Notes under the pieces: generated by a model
The model's database searches: none
What the model saw: the letters and a program-made list of their open reading frames with translations, nothing else
Told to the model about the DNA's origin: nothing
Part shown: positions 6,025-14,467 of the stretch, piece by piece
Layout: each line of letters begins with the position of its first letter
Position numbering within the stretch: the first letter of the stretch is position 1
From: a virus
Strand: one strand, 5' to 3'
Virus record (IMG/VR): IMGVR_UViG_3300043436_002865
Coordinates: 1 to 64,000 of that record
Length of the DNA: 64,000 nt
Made by a program: the position numbers and the translations under genes

Positions 6025-7800
6025 GTGAATAAAATAATACTAAACAGTTTAGCAGTTTTAATGATTACTACTGCGGCTCTTGCAGATAGTTCTAGTTTGC
6101 AAGGTTCTGGAATGGGTCTACTAGAAAATCAATGGGTAAAAGCAGGAATAAATAAAGACTCGGGAACCTTTGGGTCTGGAGGAAATACTTCTCCTGGATT
6201 GTTATTTGACCCAACAGGTACTGGAACATTTAATGCTGGTTATGACTACCTAACTCCAGGTGCTCCTTTTGACGGTCAGTCACTAAAAATTGATGGTACA
6301 AACTATACCAATAATAATGGTGGAGGAAGTACTATAGCTGCAACCGATACTTTAGTAGATGGTACAGATAGTTTAACTTGGACTGGCTCAGTAGCTGGAT
6401 GGATTATTGAAAATATATTTACACTTGGCGACGATAAACCCTACGTTGATGTAACTACTAGAATTACGGCTGGCAGTGCAGCTACAGACGTGTGGTATTC
6501 TAAATTTATAGATCCAGATTCTCAAGGTATGCCCGGAGATAGTTCTGCTACCGATAACGTATTAGGTTATGGTACTATTCCTATTGATAATGTTGCTTTT
6601 TCTGAAGCTACAGTATCAAGATATGCTCTTGGTTTATACTCTACCGATTCTTATGTTTCTGCGGGTATAAATAATTGGAGTTCTCAAGCAGACTCTTATA
6701 CTAATGCAGATATATATGGCAGCGGTGCTACATATGGTAATGGTGACGACACTATAGGACTAAGCTGGTATTGGTCTGGAGTATCTGTTGGAGATATTCT
6801 TGAAGCTAATTATGCTTATATATTTGGCCCTAGTTCTTTTGCCGCTCTAACTAGTGCAATTTCTGGCGGAGCTGGTGGTGGTGTTGATGTTACTGGAGGA
6901 GCAGGAGTTACTGATATTGGTTCTGCTACAGATGCAGCTGCAGGTGGCGGTAGTACTCCAGTTATTACTACTGCGACTATTGTAAACTCAGCTCTACCAG
7001 TACTAACAGCTAGTATAACAAGTCATACTTCTAGCGTAGCTGACGACGTTCAAACTATCTCTAGAGCACTTACCACAACTACAACTACTCCTATGGTAAC
7101 AGTTACTTATACTGATGGAGTCGAAACTTCTAGAGTAACTACAACTAGCGTAATTAGCACTGTAGTAACTAATCCAGGTGCTTTTACTGGTAGAGTAGAT
7201 CAAGTTAAAATACTATCCCTAGATAATCAAAAACTACGTTTTAAGGCAGGTATTACTGGTGTATATAATGAAGCTATGTACGTAGGCTTAGGAAAAGATT
7301 TCGATAGCGGACTGAACTTAGCTTTTGGATTTGTTAAAAAGGACGGCGACAAAAAGATTGGTCTATCTGTAAACAGCAACGGTTTTAGTTTAGGAGTTGC
7401 TAAAGTTATGGCTAATCACGAATACTCTAGAACTATAGGTGATTTTACTAATGCAGGAAGCACCTCTGAAGATGGTTATGAGTTACTAGTAGATTATAAA
7501 AGCGATAAAAAAGGGTTTTCTCCTATTTTAGGGCTTACTATAGGATCTACAACTGTAAGCAGTTGGGCTGAAAGCGGTGCTATTCAATCTGCATTATCTT
7601 ATGATGAAATTAAACAATCATATAACATATTAACTCTAGGTGCTGGATATAATACTGATAATTTTGGTATTTATACTTCTTACAACACAGCTTCAGAACT
7701 TGATGTTTCACTAACCGTAAAAGATATAGAAGTTGGCATGGTTAGAGACATGGATAATGACACTAGTGCTTTTGCGCTAGGATACTCTTTTAGCTTTTAA
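6025..7800 (+). CDS. exported barrel-ended surface protein
   Basis: 591 aa, GTG start with GGAG 7 nt upstream. Signal peptide MNKIILNSLAVLMITTAALA. The passenger (about 21-280) is rich in Gly, Ser, Thr and Asp, like bacterial surface proteins; residues about 280-390 are a low-complexity Gly/Thr/Val linker. The last 200 residues show alternating strands and end in ALGYSFSF, a C-terminal aromatic signal like that used by the outer-membrane assembly machinery. The architecture suggests an autotransporter-like outer-membrane protein. It stands between the two holin-like genes and just before csgF, so it may be part of the same surface structure. No family was recognised. Confidence 0.75.
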   Translation: MNKIILNSLAVLMITTAALADSSSLQGSGMGLLENQWVKAGINKDSGTFGSGGNTSPGLLFDPTGTGTFNAGYDYLTPGAPFDGQSLKIDGTNYTNNNGGGSTIAATDTLVDGTDSLTWTGSVAGWIIENIFTLGDDKPYVDVTTRITAGSAATDVWYSKFIDPDSQGMPGDSSATDNVLGYGTIPIDNVAFSEATVSRYALGLYSTDSYVSAGINNWSSQADSYTNADIYGSGATYGNGDDTIGLSWYWSGVSVGDILEANYAYIFGPSSFAALTSAISGGAGGGVDVTGGAGVTDIGSATDAAAGGGSTPVITTATIVNSALPVLTASITSHTSSVADDVQTISRALTTTTTTPMVTVTYTDGVETSRVTTTSVISTVVTNPGAFTGRVDQVKILSLDNQKLRFKAGITGVYNEAMYVGLGKDFDSGLNLAFGFVKKDGDKKIGLSVNSNGFSLGVAKVMANHEYSRTIGDFTNAGSTSEDGYELLVDYKSDKKGFSPILGLTIGSTTVSSWAESGAIQSALSYDEIKQSYNILTLGAGYNTDNFGIYTSYNTASELDVSLTVKDIEVGMVRDMDNDTSAFALGYSFSF

Positions 7801-7816
7801 TTATTAAGGAATAAAT

Positions 7817-8140
7817 ATGGATCTAACAAACATTGCTTCAGCAATTAATCAATACGGATTTCCGATTATAGCAGCTTTTGGGCTAGGATACTTTATATAC
7901 TATATATGGACTTGGGTTACCCAAGAAGTTGATCCGGTTGTAAATGAATCTCATATGACACTAATAGCTCTTATAGACAGAATACGAATGCTAGATAATG
8001 ATATTATAAGATTAAATACAAAACTAAACATGATTCTACAAGAACAAGAAAGAAAAAATAGAGGAGCAAACAATGAGAATACTGCTGATAGCGATACTAG
8101 CACTAGCCCCATTCAAAGCAATAGCTCAAGAAGCTTATAA
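7817..8140 (+). CDS. holin-like/YvrJ-like membrane protein, copy 2
   Basis: 107 aa with a GFPIIAAFGLGYFIYYIW membrane segment (about 13-34), an amphipathic helix (LIDRIRMLDNDIIRLNTKL), then a polar Asn/Ser-rich tail. Probable paralogue of the protein at 5385. The last 68 nt overlap csgF in another frame, which explains the low-complexity tail. It could be a holin or an inner-membrane partner of the secretion channel. Confidence 0.65.
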   Translation: MDLTNIASAINQYGFPIIAAFGLGYFIYYIWTWVTQEVDPVVNESHMTLIALIDRIRMLDNDIIRLNTKLNMILQEQERKNRGANNENTADSDTSTSPIQSNSSRSL

Positions 8141-8510
8141 CTTTAATAATCCTTCTTTTTCTGGAGTCGGATATTCTTCTCATGTGTTAACGCTAGAGCA
8201 GATGACACAGAACGCCGAACAAAAAGAAAAAGATAGAATACAGGCAGAAATAGACGAAGCTCTAAGAGACGAAGAAAACTCTAACTTAAATAGATTTATA
8301 AACAACTTTGAATCTAGAGTTTATGCTCAATTATCTAAAAAACTAGTAGAAACACTATTTAGTGAAGATGCTACTTCTTATGGATCTTTTGAACTGGCTG
8401 GTAATACTGTAGAATATGTAAACGATGGAATTGATGTTAGTCTAACTATAATAGGTCCAGACGGTAGTACTACAAGTATAACTATACCTATAGGGAGTTT
8501 AGGCTTATGA
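8073..8510 (+). CDS. csgF: CsgF-like curli assembly protein
   Basis: 145 aa with signal peptide MRILLIAILALAPFKAIA. The mature N terminus (YNFNNPSFSG) matches the CsgF pattern FxNPxFGG, the segment that plugs into and lines the CsgG pore. The C-terminal half (VSLTIIGPDGSTTSITIP) matches the strand-rich CsgF C terminus. CsgF couples the outer-membrane CsgG channel to curlin nucleation at the surface. It lies immediately before csgG (4-nt overlap) and has a strong GAGGAG ribosome site inside the previous gene. Confidence 0.9.
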   Translation: MRILLIAILALAPFKAIAQEAYNFNNPSFSGVGYSSHVLTLEQMTQNAEQKEKDRIQAEIDEALRDEENSNLNRFINNFESRVYAQLSKKLVETLFSEDATSYGSFELAGNTVEYVNDGIDVSLTIIGPDGSTTSITIPIGSLGL

Positions 8511-9238
8511 GGCTATACTTACTACCATTACTTCTACTAGCATCTTGTTCTACTGCTACAGTACAACCGCTGTTAGAGCCAAAAATAGTTGAAGATATTC
8601 AATATAGTAGTCCAGCTCCTAAAAAAGGTCCTATAATAGTAGGAGTATACTCTTATACAGATATGACAGGGCAGAGACAAGGAACTGGGCTATCTTCTGC
8701 AGTTACTCAGGGGGCTGAAAACTATTTAATAGATGGTCTAAAAGACTATAGTAATGGAACATGGTTTAGAGTTCTAGAACGAAAAAATATAGAGAATATT
8801 ATTAAAGAAAGACAGATAATAAGATCAGCTATGGATGAAGTTAATCCTGAGTCTGAGCTTCCTTCTATGTTATACGCAGGTATGTTAGTAGAAGGTGGTA
8901 TAGTTGGTTATGATGCAAATACTTTATCAGGCGGCGATGGTGTAAGAGTTTTTGGAATAGGTGTTTCTGAAAAATATACTAAGCACACGGTTACTGTAGC
9001 TATAAGAGCTATATCAGTAGCTACTTCAGAAGTACTAGCATCTATTCTGGTAGAGAAAGAAATATTAAGTACTACAGACAACTTAACAACCACTAAATTT
9101 TTTGACTTAGATAGAAAGGTAATAGAGATAGAATCAGGTACTACTACTAACGAAGCTTCTAACTACGCAGTACGCTCAGCTGTTAACAAAGCTGTTCACG
9201 AACTAGTATTAGAAGGTTTAAGCAATAAATTGTGGTAG
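8507..9238 (+). CDS. csgG: CsgG-like outer-membrane secretion channel
   Basis: 243 aa lipoprotein: lipobox LLLASC, Cys14. Family signatures run through the protein: TGLSSAVTQGAENYL, WFRVLER, NIIKERQIIR, MLVEGGIVGYDAN, GVRVFGIG, then the strand-forming segment and FFDLDRKVIEIESG, TNEASNYAVRSA. CsgG forms a nonameric outer-membrane pore that exports unfolded curlin subunits. The protein is slightly shorter than E. coli CsgG (277 aa), lacking its C-terminal tail. It ends with TAG; read-through would add only four residues. CsgG/CsgF pairs are known in some marine phages; here they sit with a putative substrate and a cyclase. Confidence 0.95.
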   Translation: MRLYLLPLLLLASCSTATVQPLLEPKIVEDIQYSSPAPKKGPIIVGVYSYTDMTGQRQGTGLSSAVTQGAENYLIDGLKDYSNGTWFRVLERKNIENIIKERQIIRSAMDEVNPESELPSMLYAGMLVEGGIVGYDANTLSGGDGVRVFGIGVSEKYTKHTVTVAIRAISVATSEVLASILVEKEILSTTDNLTTTKFFDLDRKVIEIESGTTTNEASNYAVRSAVNKAVHELVLEGLSNKLW

Positions 9239-9249
9239 GGAGAAACAAA

Positions 9250-9933
9250 ATGAAAAGCTTATTATGGGCTATACCCTTAATAATAATAGCTTCAAGTGTG
9301 TACGCAGATCAAAGCGTATACATTGATCAAGTAAGTGGTGATAACCTAATATTTGATGTTATTCAAAGAAACGGAGATGGTAACAAAGTTGGAGATTCAT
9401 CTGCTCCATCTCCATATTTAGTGATAGACGGTTCTAATCAGACAATAACTGTTTTACAAGATGGTTCTAGCAATAAGCTAACAGGCACTATAGAGGCTAC
9501 CACTCTATCTTTTAACTTAACTAATACTGGTGACTCTAATTTAATGGATTTTATAATAGCTAACGGTGACAATAGCGATTATTTGATCTCTTATACCGGT
9601 AGTGGAAATGAGCTAAGCTGGACTTCAGGCTCTTCTGTTTCTTCATCCTACGCAGATATAGATTATGATATTATAGGAGACTACAATATATTTACTATAG
9701 GTGTAGAATCTGATGGAGCTAAACAAGACTTAACTTACTCTGGAGACGAAAACGAAGTTACTATAACTCAAATAGGATACGGCTCTGCAGTAGGTGGGCA
9801 TATTATTATACATAACTTAGTTGGAGATTCTAACATAGTTGATATTACGCAAGAAACTACTCTAGCAGCCTCGGTGATTAACCTTGATACGAATGGCAGT
9901 AATCAAACTATTACTATTACTCAGTCTGACTAA
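9250..9933 (+). CDS. curlin-repeat exported protein, putative CsgG substrate
   Basis: 227 aa starting MKSLLWAIP with signal peptide ending SSVYA; GGGAG lies before the ATG. The mature part contains degenerate curlin-like repeats with the G-x-x-N-x-x-x-I/V-x-Q pattern: GSNQTITVLQ, GSSNKLTG, GDENEVTITQ, GDSNIVDITQ, GSNQTITITQ. In CsgA and CsgB such repeats stack into a beta-solenoid amyloid. Position directly after csgG suggests it is secreted through that channel. The spacing of repeats is irregular, so it may be a nucleator or cap rather than a fibre subunit. Confidence 0.8.
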   Translation: MKSLLWAIPLIIIASSVYADQSVYIDQVSGDNLIFDVIQRNGDGNKVGDSSAPSPYLVIDGSNQTITVLQDGSSNKLTGTIEATTLSFNLTNTGDSNLMDFIIANGDNSDYLISYTGSGNELSWTSGSSVSSSYADIDYDIIGDYNIFTIGVESDGAKQDLTYSGDENEVTITQIGYGSAVGGHIIIHNLVGDSNIVDITQETTLAASVINLDTNGSNQTITITQSD

Positions 9934-10924
9934 CTCTGCTTTTGCTAATATAGGATCTGTTACTGAGTATAAAGGTTCTGGCGTATTAGAGAGAGAAGCA
10001 GATATTTTAGAAACTACTTTAGATTTACCGGTAGAAACCAATGATTTTGTTGTTACAGCTAAAGGAGTTGTGGGAATAACTTTTGAAGATGACACTCAAG
10101 TAAGGGTGGGAGAACATAGTGAGCTATTAATAGACGATTTTGTTTATGATCCTAATAGCTCTTCTGGATCTTTAGGGTTAAAAGTAGCTATGGGTACTGT
10201 TAAATATGCTTCTGGTAGTATAGCTCATAACAACCCTGATACTGTAGATATACAAACTCCGTCAGCTACTATAGCTGTTAGAGGAACTGCATTTTCTATG
10301 ACTGTAGACGAACTAGGTAGTTCTTTAGTTATACTGCTACCTAACTTTGATGGTAGCGTAGGAGAAATTATTGTAGGCACAGATGCTGGTCAAGTAATAC
10401 TTAATAAAGCATTTCAAGCTACTTCAGTATCTGGAAGAGATGCTAAACCTAAACAGCCTGTGATACTAGCTATAGATGAAAGCATGATAAATAACTTATT
10501 AATTATTGCACCGCCTAAAAGAGTAGTTAAAGAGTTAGTAGAAGAAAATAAAAATAATCCGTTAGCTATAAATTTTTTAGACTATGACGAATTAGGTGAG
10601 GATCTATTAGCTTCTACAGATTTAGCATTTGATACTTTAACTATAAACGAATTAATAACAAATCTACTAGGTAATATGTTAGCTAATGTTTTTAATTCAG
10701 ATATTGACGGAAGAATAGCAGGTTTTAATAATGAGACAGGCGTATACACTTTTATAGACGATTCTAGGGCTAGAGTAGCAAGATATTCTGCTAATAGCTA
10801 TGTTGATGTATTTTTTACTCAAGAATCGGGTATAAATATGTCATTATTTCAAACGGATGCAGAAGTATATATAAATACACTAGATCCAGGATCAGATAAC
10901 TTACTAAGGATTAATCAACAATGA
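9893..10924 (+). CDS. FecR-domain exported protein
   Basis: About 343 aa starting MAVIKLLLLLSLTNSAFA (signal peptide). Residues about 20-170 form a FecR-type domain: VTAKGVVGITFEDDTQVRVGEHSELLIDDF, then KVAMGTVKYASG, IQTPSATIAVRGTAFSM, characteristic of FecR proteins encoded beside CHASE2 sensors. The rest, to VYINTLDPG, is unassigned. It overlaps the curlin gene by 41 nt and the cyclase gene by 4 nt. It probably acts in the periplasm as a partner of the CHASE2 domain. The start at 9893 lacks a good ribosome site, so coupling to the curlin gene is likely. Confidence 0.88.
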   Translation: MAVIKLLLLLSLTNSAFANIGSVTEYKGSGVLEREADILETTLDLPVETNDFVVTAKGVVGITFEDDTQVRVGEHSELLIDDFVYDPNSSSGSLGLKVAMGTVKYASGSIAHNNPDTVDIQTPSATIAVRGTAFSMTVDELGSSLVILLPNFDGSVGEIIVGTDAGQVILNKAFQATSVSGRDAKPKQPVILAIDESMINNLLIIAPPKRVVKELVEENKNNPLAINFLDYDELGEDLLASTDLAFDTLTINELITNLLGNMLANVFNSDIDGRIAGFNNETGVYTFIDDSRARVARYSANSYVDVFFTQESGINMSLFQTDAEVYINTLDPGSDNLLRINQQ

Positions 10925-12954
10925 AATTTTTATTATCTCCGCTACAAGCCTGCGTAACTTCGTTACTGTTAATATGGGCTATAATGTCTAACACTACACT
11001 ATTGCAAAACATAGAACTAAAGTTTTATGACCAGCTTATAGTGTCAGAAGTTATTGAGTCAAGCGATGCAGTGCTAATAGATATAGGTGAAGCATCTCTA
11101 GAACAATACGGTCAATATCCTTTTGAACGTAATGTTTATGGAGAACTAATTAGTAAACTTAGAGATGCAAATGCTGGTGTGATAGTATTTAATATGTCAT
11201 TCCCAGAAGAGGATAGAACAGGCAATGATGAGTCTTTTAAAGCTATGCTGGGAAATGGTGTTGTTATCTCACACTTCCCTTCGACACAAACTGACGGGCG
11301 AGCAGCCTATACTACTGGTATTGTGGAAGTTGGTCCACGTGCTCTTCCTTATGTTCCTAGCTATAGCGGCATTGCTGCTAATATTAGCGAGTATGAAGAT
11401 AGGGCTAGCGGAATTGGTATTGCAAACACTATACCAGAGATTGATGGAGTTGTACGTCGTCTTCCAATGATATCTGCAGTAGACGAAACACTATATCCGT
11501 CTATTGTTCTTGAGATTTTAAAAGTTTATATGAACACTAATACTTACCAAGTAAAATCTAATGATCTTGGTGTAGAAGCTGTACGAGTAAAAGGCTTTCC
11601 CACTATAAACACCGATGGTAACGCTAGAATATGGATAAATCCTAATTATAGTTTTAAGCGATACGAAATGACTGAAGAGTTTCCAGATTTACAAGGAGCT
11701 ACAGTTTTTATAGGAGTTACAGCTGAAGGTATATCAAATCCTGTACCAACAGCTACAGGAGCTGCCTTTGGTCATGAAGTTACTGCTAAAGCATTTACAT
11801 CAGTAGTTAATTCTTATAACATATCGTCTCCAGTATTTAGCGATGCTATAAAAATTCTTACAATGATAGCACTAAGTATTGCTATAATTAGTTTTTCATA
11901 TATTAAATATGGCTGGGTTGCTTCAATTATCGCAGTAGGCTATGCTATAGTATTTCCGTTTCAACAGTTCTATTTATACGCAGAGCTATATAACACAGCA
12001 CTACCAGCTATAATGAGCATACTAATATTTGCACATGTGTATGGGCTAAAGTATGGTCAAGAGTATTTTGCTAAACTTCGTATTAAAAAGCAGTTTGGAG
12101 GGTATGCGTCTCCTGAAGTTGTTGAGATATTACAACGCAATCCTGATCTTATTAAACACGGAATGAAACGAGAAGTTTCAATCTGCTTTAGCGATCTTCG
12201 CGGATTCACACCGCTTGGTGAATCGTTCGGGGATGATGTAAAAGGTCTAACAGAAGTAATGAACGGATATATGGATGCTATCACTCAGCCTGTTTTAGAT
12301 GCCAAAGGTATGATAATTAAGTATATAGGCGACGCTTCTATGCACATTCACAATGCACCTATTGAAGATCCTAACCATGCTAAATCAGCTGTTCAAACAG
12401 GTCTAAACATGTTAAAAGCGGTAGAAACTTTCAATGAAAAGCTAGTTGCAAGCGGTCGTCCTCGTGTAGGTATGGGTGCAGGTATTAATACTGGACTAGG
12501 TTATATTGGAGAAATGGGTAGTACTGCTAGACACTCTTACGATGTTCTTGGTGATGCGGTTTCAACTACTGCACGACTAGAAGGACAATGTAAAGCTTAT
12601 GGAGTACTACTGATAATTGGTCCTAGCACGTACGAGCAAACTAAAGATGACTTCTTTTATCTCAAACTTGATGATCTTGCTGTAAAAGGTAAGAGCGTTG
12701 GACTAGAAATATATACTGTGTTACAAGATCCCAAGCCTGAGTGGGCTAAGCTAAAAGAAATTCATACTGAAATGCTAAAACTATACAGACAAAAACAATT
12801 TAAAAAAGCAATAATTTTATGTGAGTCACTAAAAGGTAATTTTAATAATCAAATGAATGGATACTATGATATGTGGATTGAGCGTTGTAATTTTATGGAA
12901 ACTCAACCACTACCAGATAATTGGGATGGTATTTTTAGAGCTACCACTAAATGA
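10921..12954 (+). CDS. CHASE2-domain class III adenylate cyclase
   Basis: 677 aa. N-terminal membrane segment (about 5-23), periplasmic CHASE2 sensor (about 30-295: AVLIDIGEASLEQYGQYPF, RNVYGELISKL, IDGVVRRLPMI), three membrane helices (about 305-380), then a class III cyclase domain (about 415-605). Metal-binding Asp425 (FSDLRGFT) and Asp471 (YIGDA) are present, as are Lys467 and Asp541, the pair that selects ATP, and Arg552. The transition-state Asn is replaced by Ser548 (GDAVSTTARLE). It would make cAMP in response to an envelope signal. A short C-terminal helical tail (about 615-677) follows. The gene ends just before a strong terminator. Confidence 0.95.
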   Translation: MKFLLSPLQACVTSLLLIWAIMSNTTLLQNIELKFYDQLIVSEVIESSDAVLIDIGEASLEQYGQYPFERNVYGELISKLRDANAGVIVFNMSFPEEDRTGNDESFKAMLGNGVVISHFPSTQTDGRAAYTTGIVEVGPRALPYVPSYSGIAANISEYEDRASGIGIANTIPEIDGVVRRLPMISAVDETLYPSIVLEILKVYMNTNTYQVKSNDLGVEAVRVKGFPTINTDGNARIWINPNYSFKRYEMTEEFPDLQGATVFIGVTAEGISNPVPTATGAAFGHEVTAKAFTSVVNSYNISSPVFSDAIKILTMIALSIAIISFSYIKYGWVASIIAVGYAIVFPFQQFYLYAELYNTALPAIMSILIFAHVYGLKYGQEYFAKLRIKKQFGGYASPEVVEILQRNPDLIKHGMKREVSICFSDLRGFTPLGESFGDDVKGLTEVMNGYMDAITQPVLDAKGMIIKYIGDASMHIHNAPIEDPNHAKSAVQTGLNMLKAVETFNEKLVASGRPRVGMGAGINTGLGYIGEMGSTARHSYDVLGDAVSTTARLEGQCKAYGVLLIIGPSTYEQTKDDFFYLKLDDLAVKGKSVGLEIYTVLQDPKPEWAKLKEIHTEMLKLYRQKQFKKAIILCESLKGNFNNQMNGYYDMWIERCNFMETQPLPDNWDGIFRATTK

Positions 12955-12958
12955 AAAT

Positions 12959-12986
12959 AACGCCACCTTTTGGGTGGCGTTTTTTA
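12959..12986. terminator. bidirectional intrinsic terminator
   Basis: AACGCCACC (12959-12967) pairs with GGTGGCGTT (12973-12981) around a 5-nt loop, followed by a T run. It lies between the convergent cyclase gene and the minus-strand gene at 12987 and can serve both. Confidence 0.9.
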
Positions 12987-13178
12987 TTAACTAATTAAAA
13001 ACTGTAGATCTTTTAGGTCGTCTCTCAAGACAAAATCGTTTGGTAAACTTACAGCTTCACCATTTTTAATTTTATCACACAGCTTACTAGCTTCTGATAA
13101 ACTAATTGAGGTGTGCTTTGTTATAACTTTAGGAGCAGTTTTAAAATCTGCTCCTGCTTTATATCCAATAACTAACAT
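12987..13178 (-). CDS. hypothetical protein, 63 aa
   Basis: Small alpha/beta protein; residues 28-45 (SEASKLCDKIKNGEAVSL) look like a helix followed by a turn. Last gene of a minus-strand run, ending at the shared terminator. AGGAG-type site before the ATG. No family recognised. Confidence 0.65.
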   Translation of the reverse strand: MLVIGYKAGADFKTAPKVITKHTSISLSEASKLCDKIKNGEAVSLPNDFVLRDDLKDLQFLIS

Positions 13179-13202
13179 CTTATTCTCCTAACAGAGTCTA
13201 AG

Positions 13203-13622
13203 CTATATTGGACCTAATATTTCATAACCGCTTATATTTTCTTTGTATGGATGATGACCACCTAGATAATAGTATTTATAACCTAGTGCTTTATACCATG
13301 CACATTCATGAAAATTAGCTTTCCAACCTAACTGTAAACTCGGATTTTTATAATTCCATGCAAATTGTATTCCTCGAACGCTTATCTCATCTAAATGAGA
13401 AATTATAGAAAACGCTACTAGATCTGAGTTATCAAAATATCCAATAACGTCGCTGTTGAGAATTTCATAGTTAAAAAGAGGTTCTACAGAAGAAAATCTT
13501 TTATACCTACAATAATCTGTATATATAATGTTTAATGCTTCTATATTAGGATTAATTAATACAGAAGCATTATCATCTAGTTTGTAGTTTGTTTTTGTTA
13601 AATCTATTCTACCATACTTCAT
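13203..13622 (-). CDS. GNAT-fold, aminoacyl-tRNA-protein transferase-like protein
   Basis: 139 aa. The pattern VIGYFDNSDLVAFSIISHL, then QFAWNYKNPSLQLGWKANFHECAWYKALGYKYYYLGGH resembles the C-terminal acetyltransferase-like half of arginyl-tRNA-protein transferases, where a small aromatic-rich core binds the charged tRNA end. It is too short to be a full transferase. A general GNAT acyltransferase acting on a sugar or peptide is an equal possibility. It ends with TAG. It overlaps by 1 nt the gene upstream, with which it probably works. Confidence 0.5.
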   Translation of the reverse strand: MKYGRIDLTKTNYKLDDNASVLINPNIEALNIIYTDYCRYKRFSSVEPLFNYEILNSDVIGYFDNSDLVAFSIISHLDEISVRGIQFAWNYKNPSLQLGWKANFHECAWYKALGYKYYYLGGHHPYKENISGYEILGPI

Positions 13623-14302
13623 TACTTTACTAGAAATCCTAATCGCCTTTCAGTAGTATAAGGATATACATCACTCATATCTTCTTCGTCTGGCAGATAG
13701 GCATATCCTAAAGCAATATAAGAATCTATATCAATAGCATCAGATGCCCAAACAGGTATATACTCATTATAGTTTGAATCTAAACTTCCATCAGGATTGC
13801 CTGAACCTCTAAGATGTACTTCAATAGGATTCTGGCCTTTAAATTCTATATTGATAATAAACCCAGAGAGTTCATTAAACTCTCTTGGAACTTCTGGTAT
13901 GTAAGAACTACTACGCTCCCATTTAGTAAACTTAGTTAAATTGTTAGAGTTATTATATCCTATCCAACAATGTAACGGCTCCCAGTAAGGTTTACTAGTA
14001 TTAATTCCACCATGTCTAAATTTATAAGTAGCAGAATAGTGAAAGCCTTTAAAATACTCACACCAAAAATAACCGGGAGGTACAGCAGATTTATCTCCTG
14101 CATCAATCCATTTAACTGAAGCTCCCAGCCCCATTCCAGCTAAATTATAAATAGGTCTAACAACATAGTAATCAGAAACAGTAGGTGCGGTACCCGAAGG
14201 CCCGCACTTATAGTTTAAAAGCTCTGATATATATAGTTTATTAAACCATTTATGATATTTAGGATATTTATCCCATAATTCATAGTCTGCTAGATTTTCC
14301 AT
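13622..14302 (-). CDS. hypothetical protein, 226 aa
   Basis: Unrecognised, aromatic-rich soluble protein. It begins MENLADYELWDKYPKYHKWFNKLYIS and contains YYVVRPIYNLAGMGLGAS and PGYFWCEYFKGFHYSATYKF, strings that look like parts of an ATP-grasp-type or nucleotide-binding fold but lack clear catalytic residues. It is coupled to the GNAT-like gene after it and follows the tRNA cluster without a promoter, so it may be expressed by read-through from the tRNAs. Confidence 0.65.
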   Translation of the reverse strand: MENLADYELWDKYPKYHKWFNKLYISELLNYKCGPSGTAPTVSDYYVVRPIYNLAGMGLGASVKWIDAGDKSAVPPGYFWCEYFKGFHYSATYKFRHGGINTSKPYWEPLHCWIGYNNSNNLTKFTKWERSSSYIPEVPREFNELSGFIINIEFKGQNPIEVHLRGSGNPDGSLDSNYNEYIPVWASDAIDIDSYIALGYAYLPDEEDMSDVYPYTTERRLGFLVK

Positions 14303-14310
14303 TAAACCTC

Positions 14311-14384
14311 TGGTGCCGATAGAGAGAATCGAACTCCCGTCAGCTGATTACTAATCAGCTGCTAAACCACTCAGCTATACCGGC
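14311..14384 (-). tRNA. tRNA, anticodon AGU (Thr)
   Basis: 74 nt with encoded CCA. Acceptor GCCGGTA/TATCGGC, anticodon arm GCTGA-TTAGTAA-TCAGC, T arm GGGAG-TTCGATT-CTCTC, discriminator A. The anticodon reads AGU, so Thr by code. A34 is unusual in bacteria for Thr. Confidence 0.85.
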
Positions 14385-14391
14385 ATTAACT

Positions 14392-14467
14392 TGGCTGGGA
14401 AGGGTGGATTCGAACCACCAACCAACGGATTCAAAGTCCGCTACTCTACCAATTGAGCTACTTCCCA
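14392..14467 (-). tRNA. tRNA-Gln (UUG)
   Basis: 76 nt, encoded CCA, acceptor TGGGAAG/CTTCCCA with U1-A72 and discriminator G as in bacterial tRNA-Gln. Anticodon loop CTTTGAA gives UUG. Confidence 0.93.
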
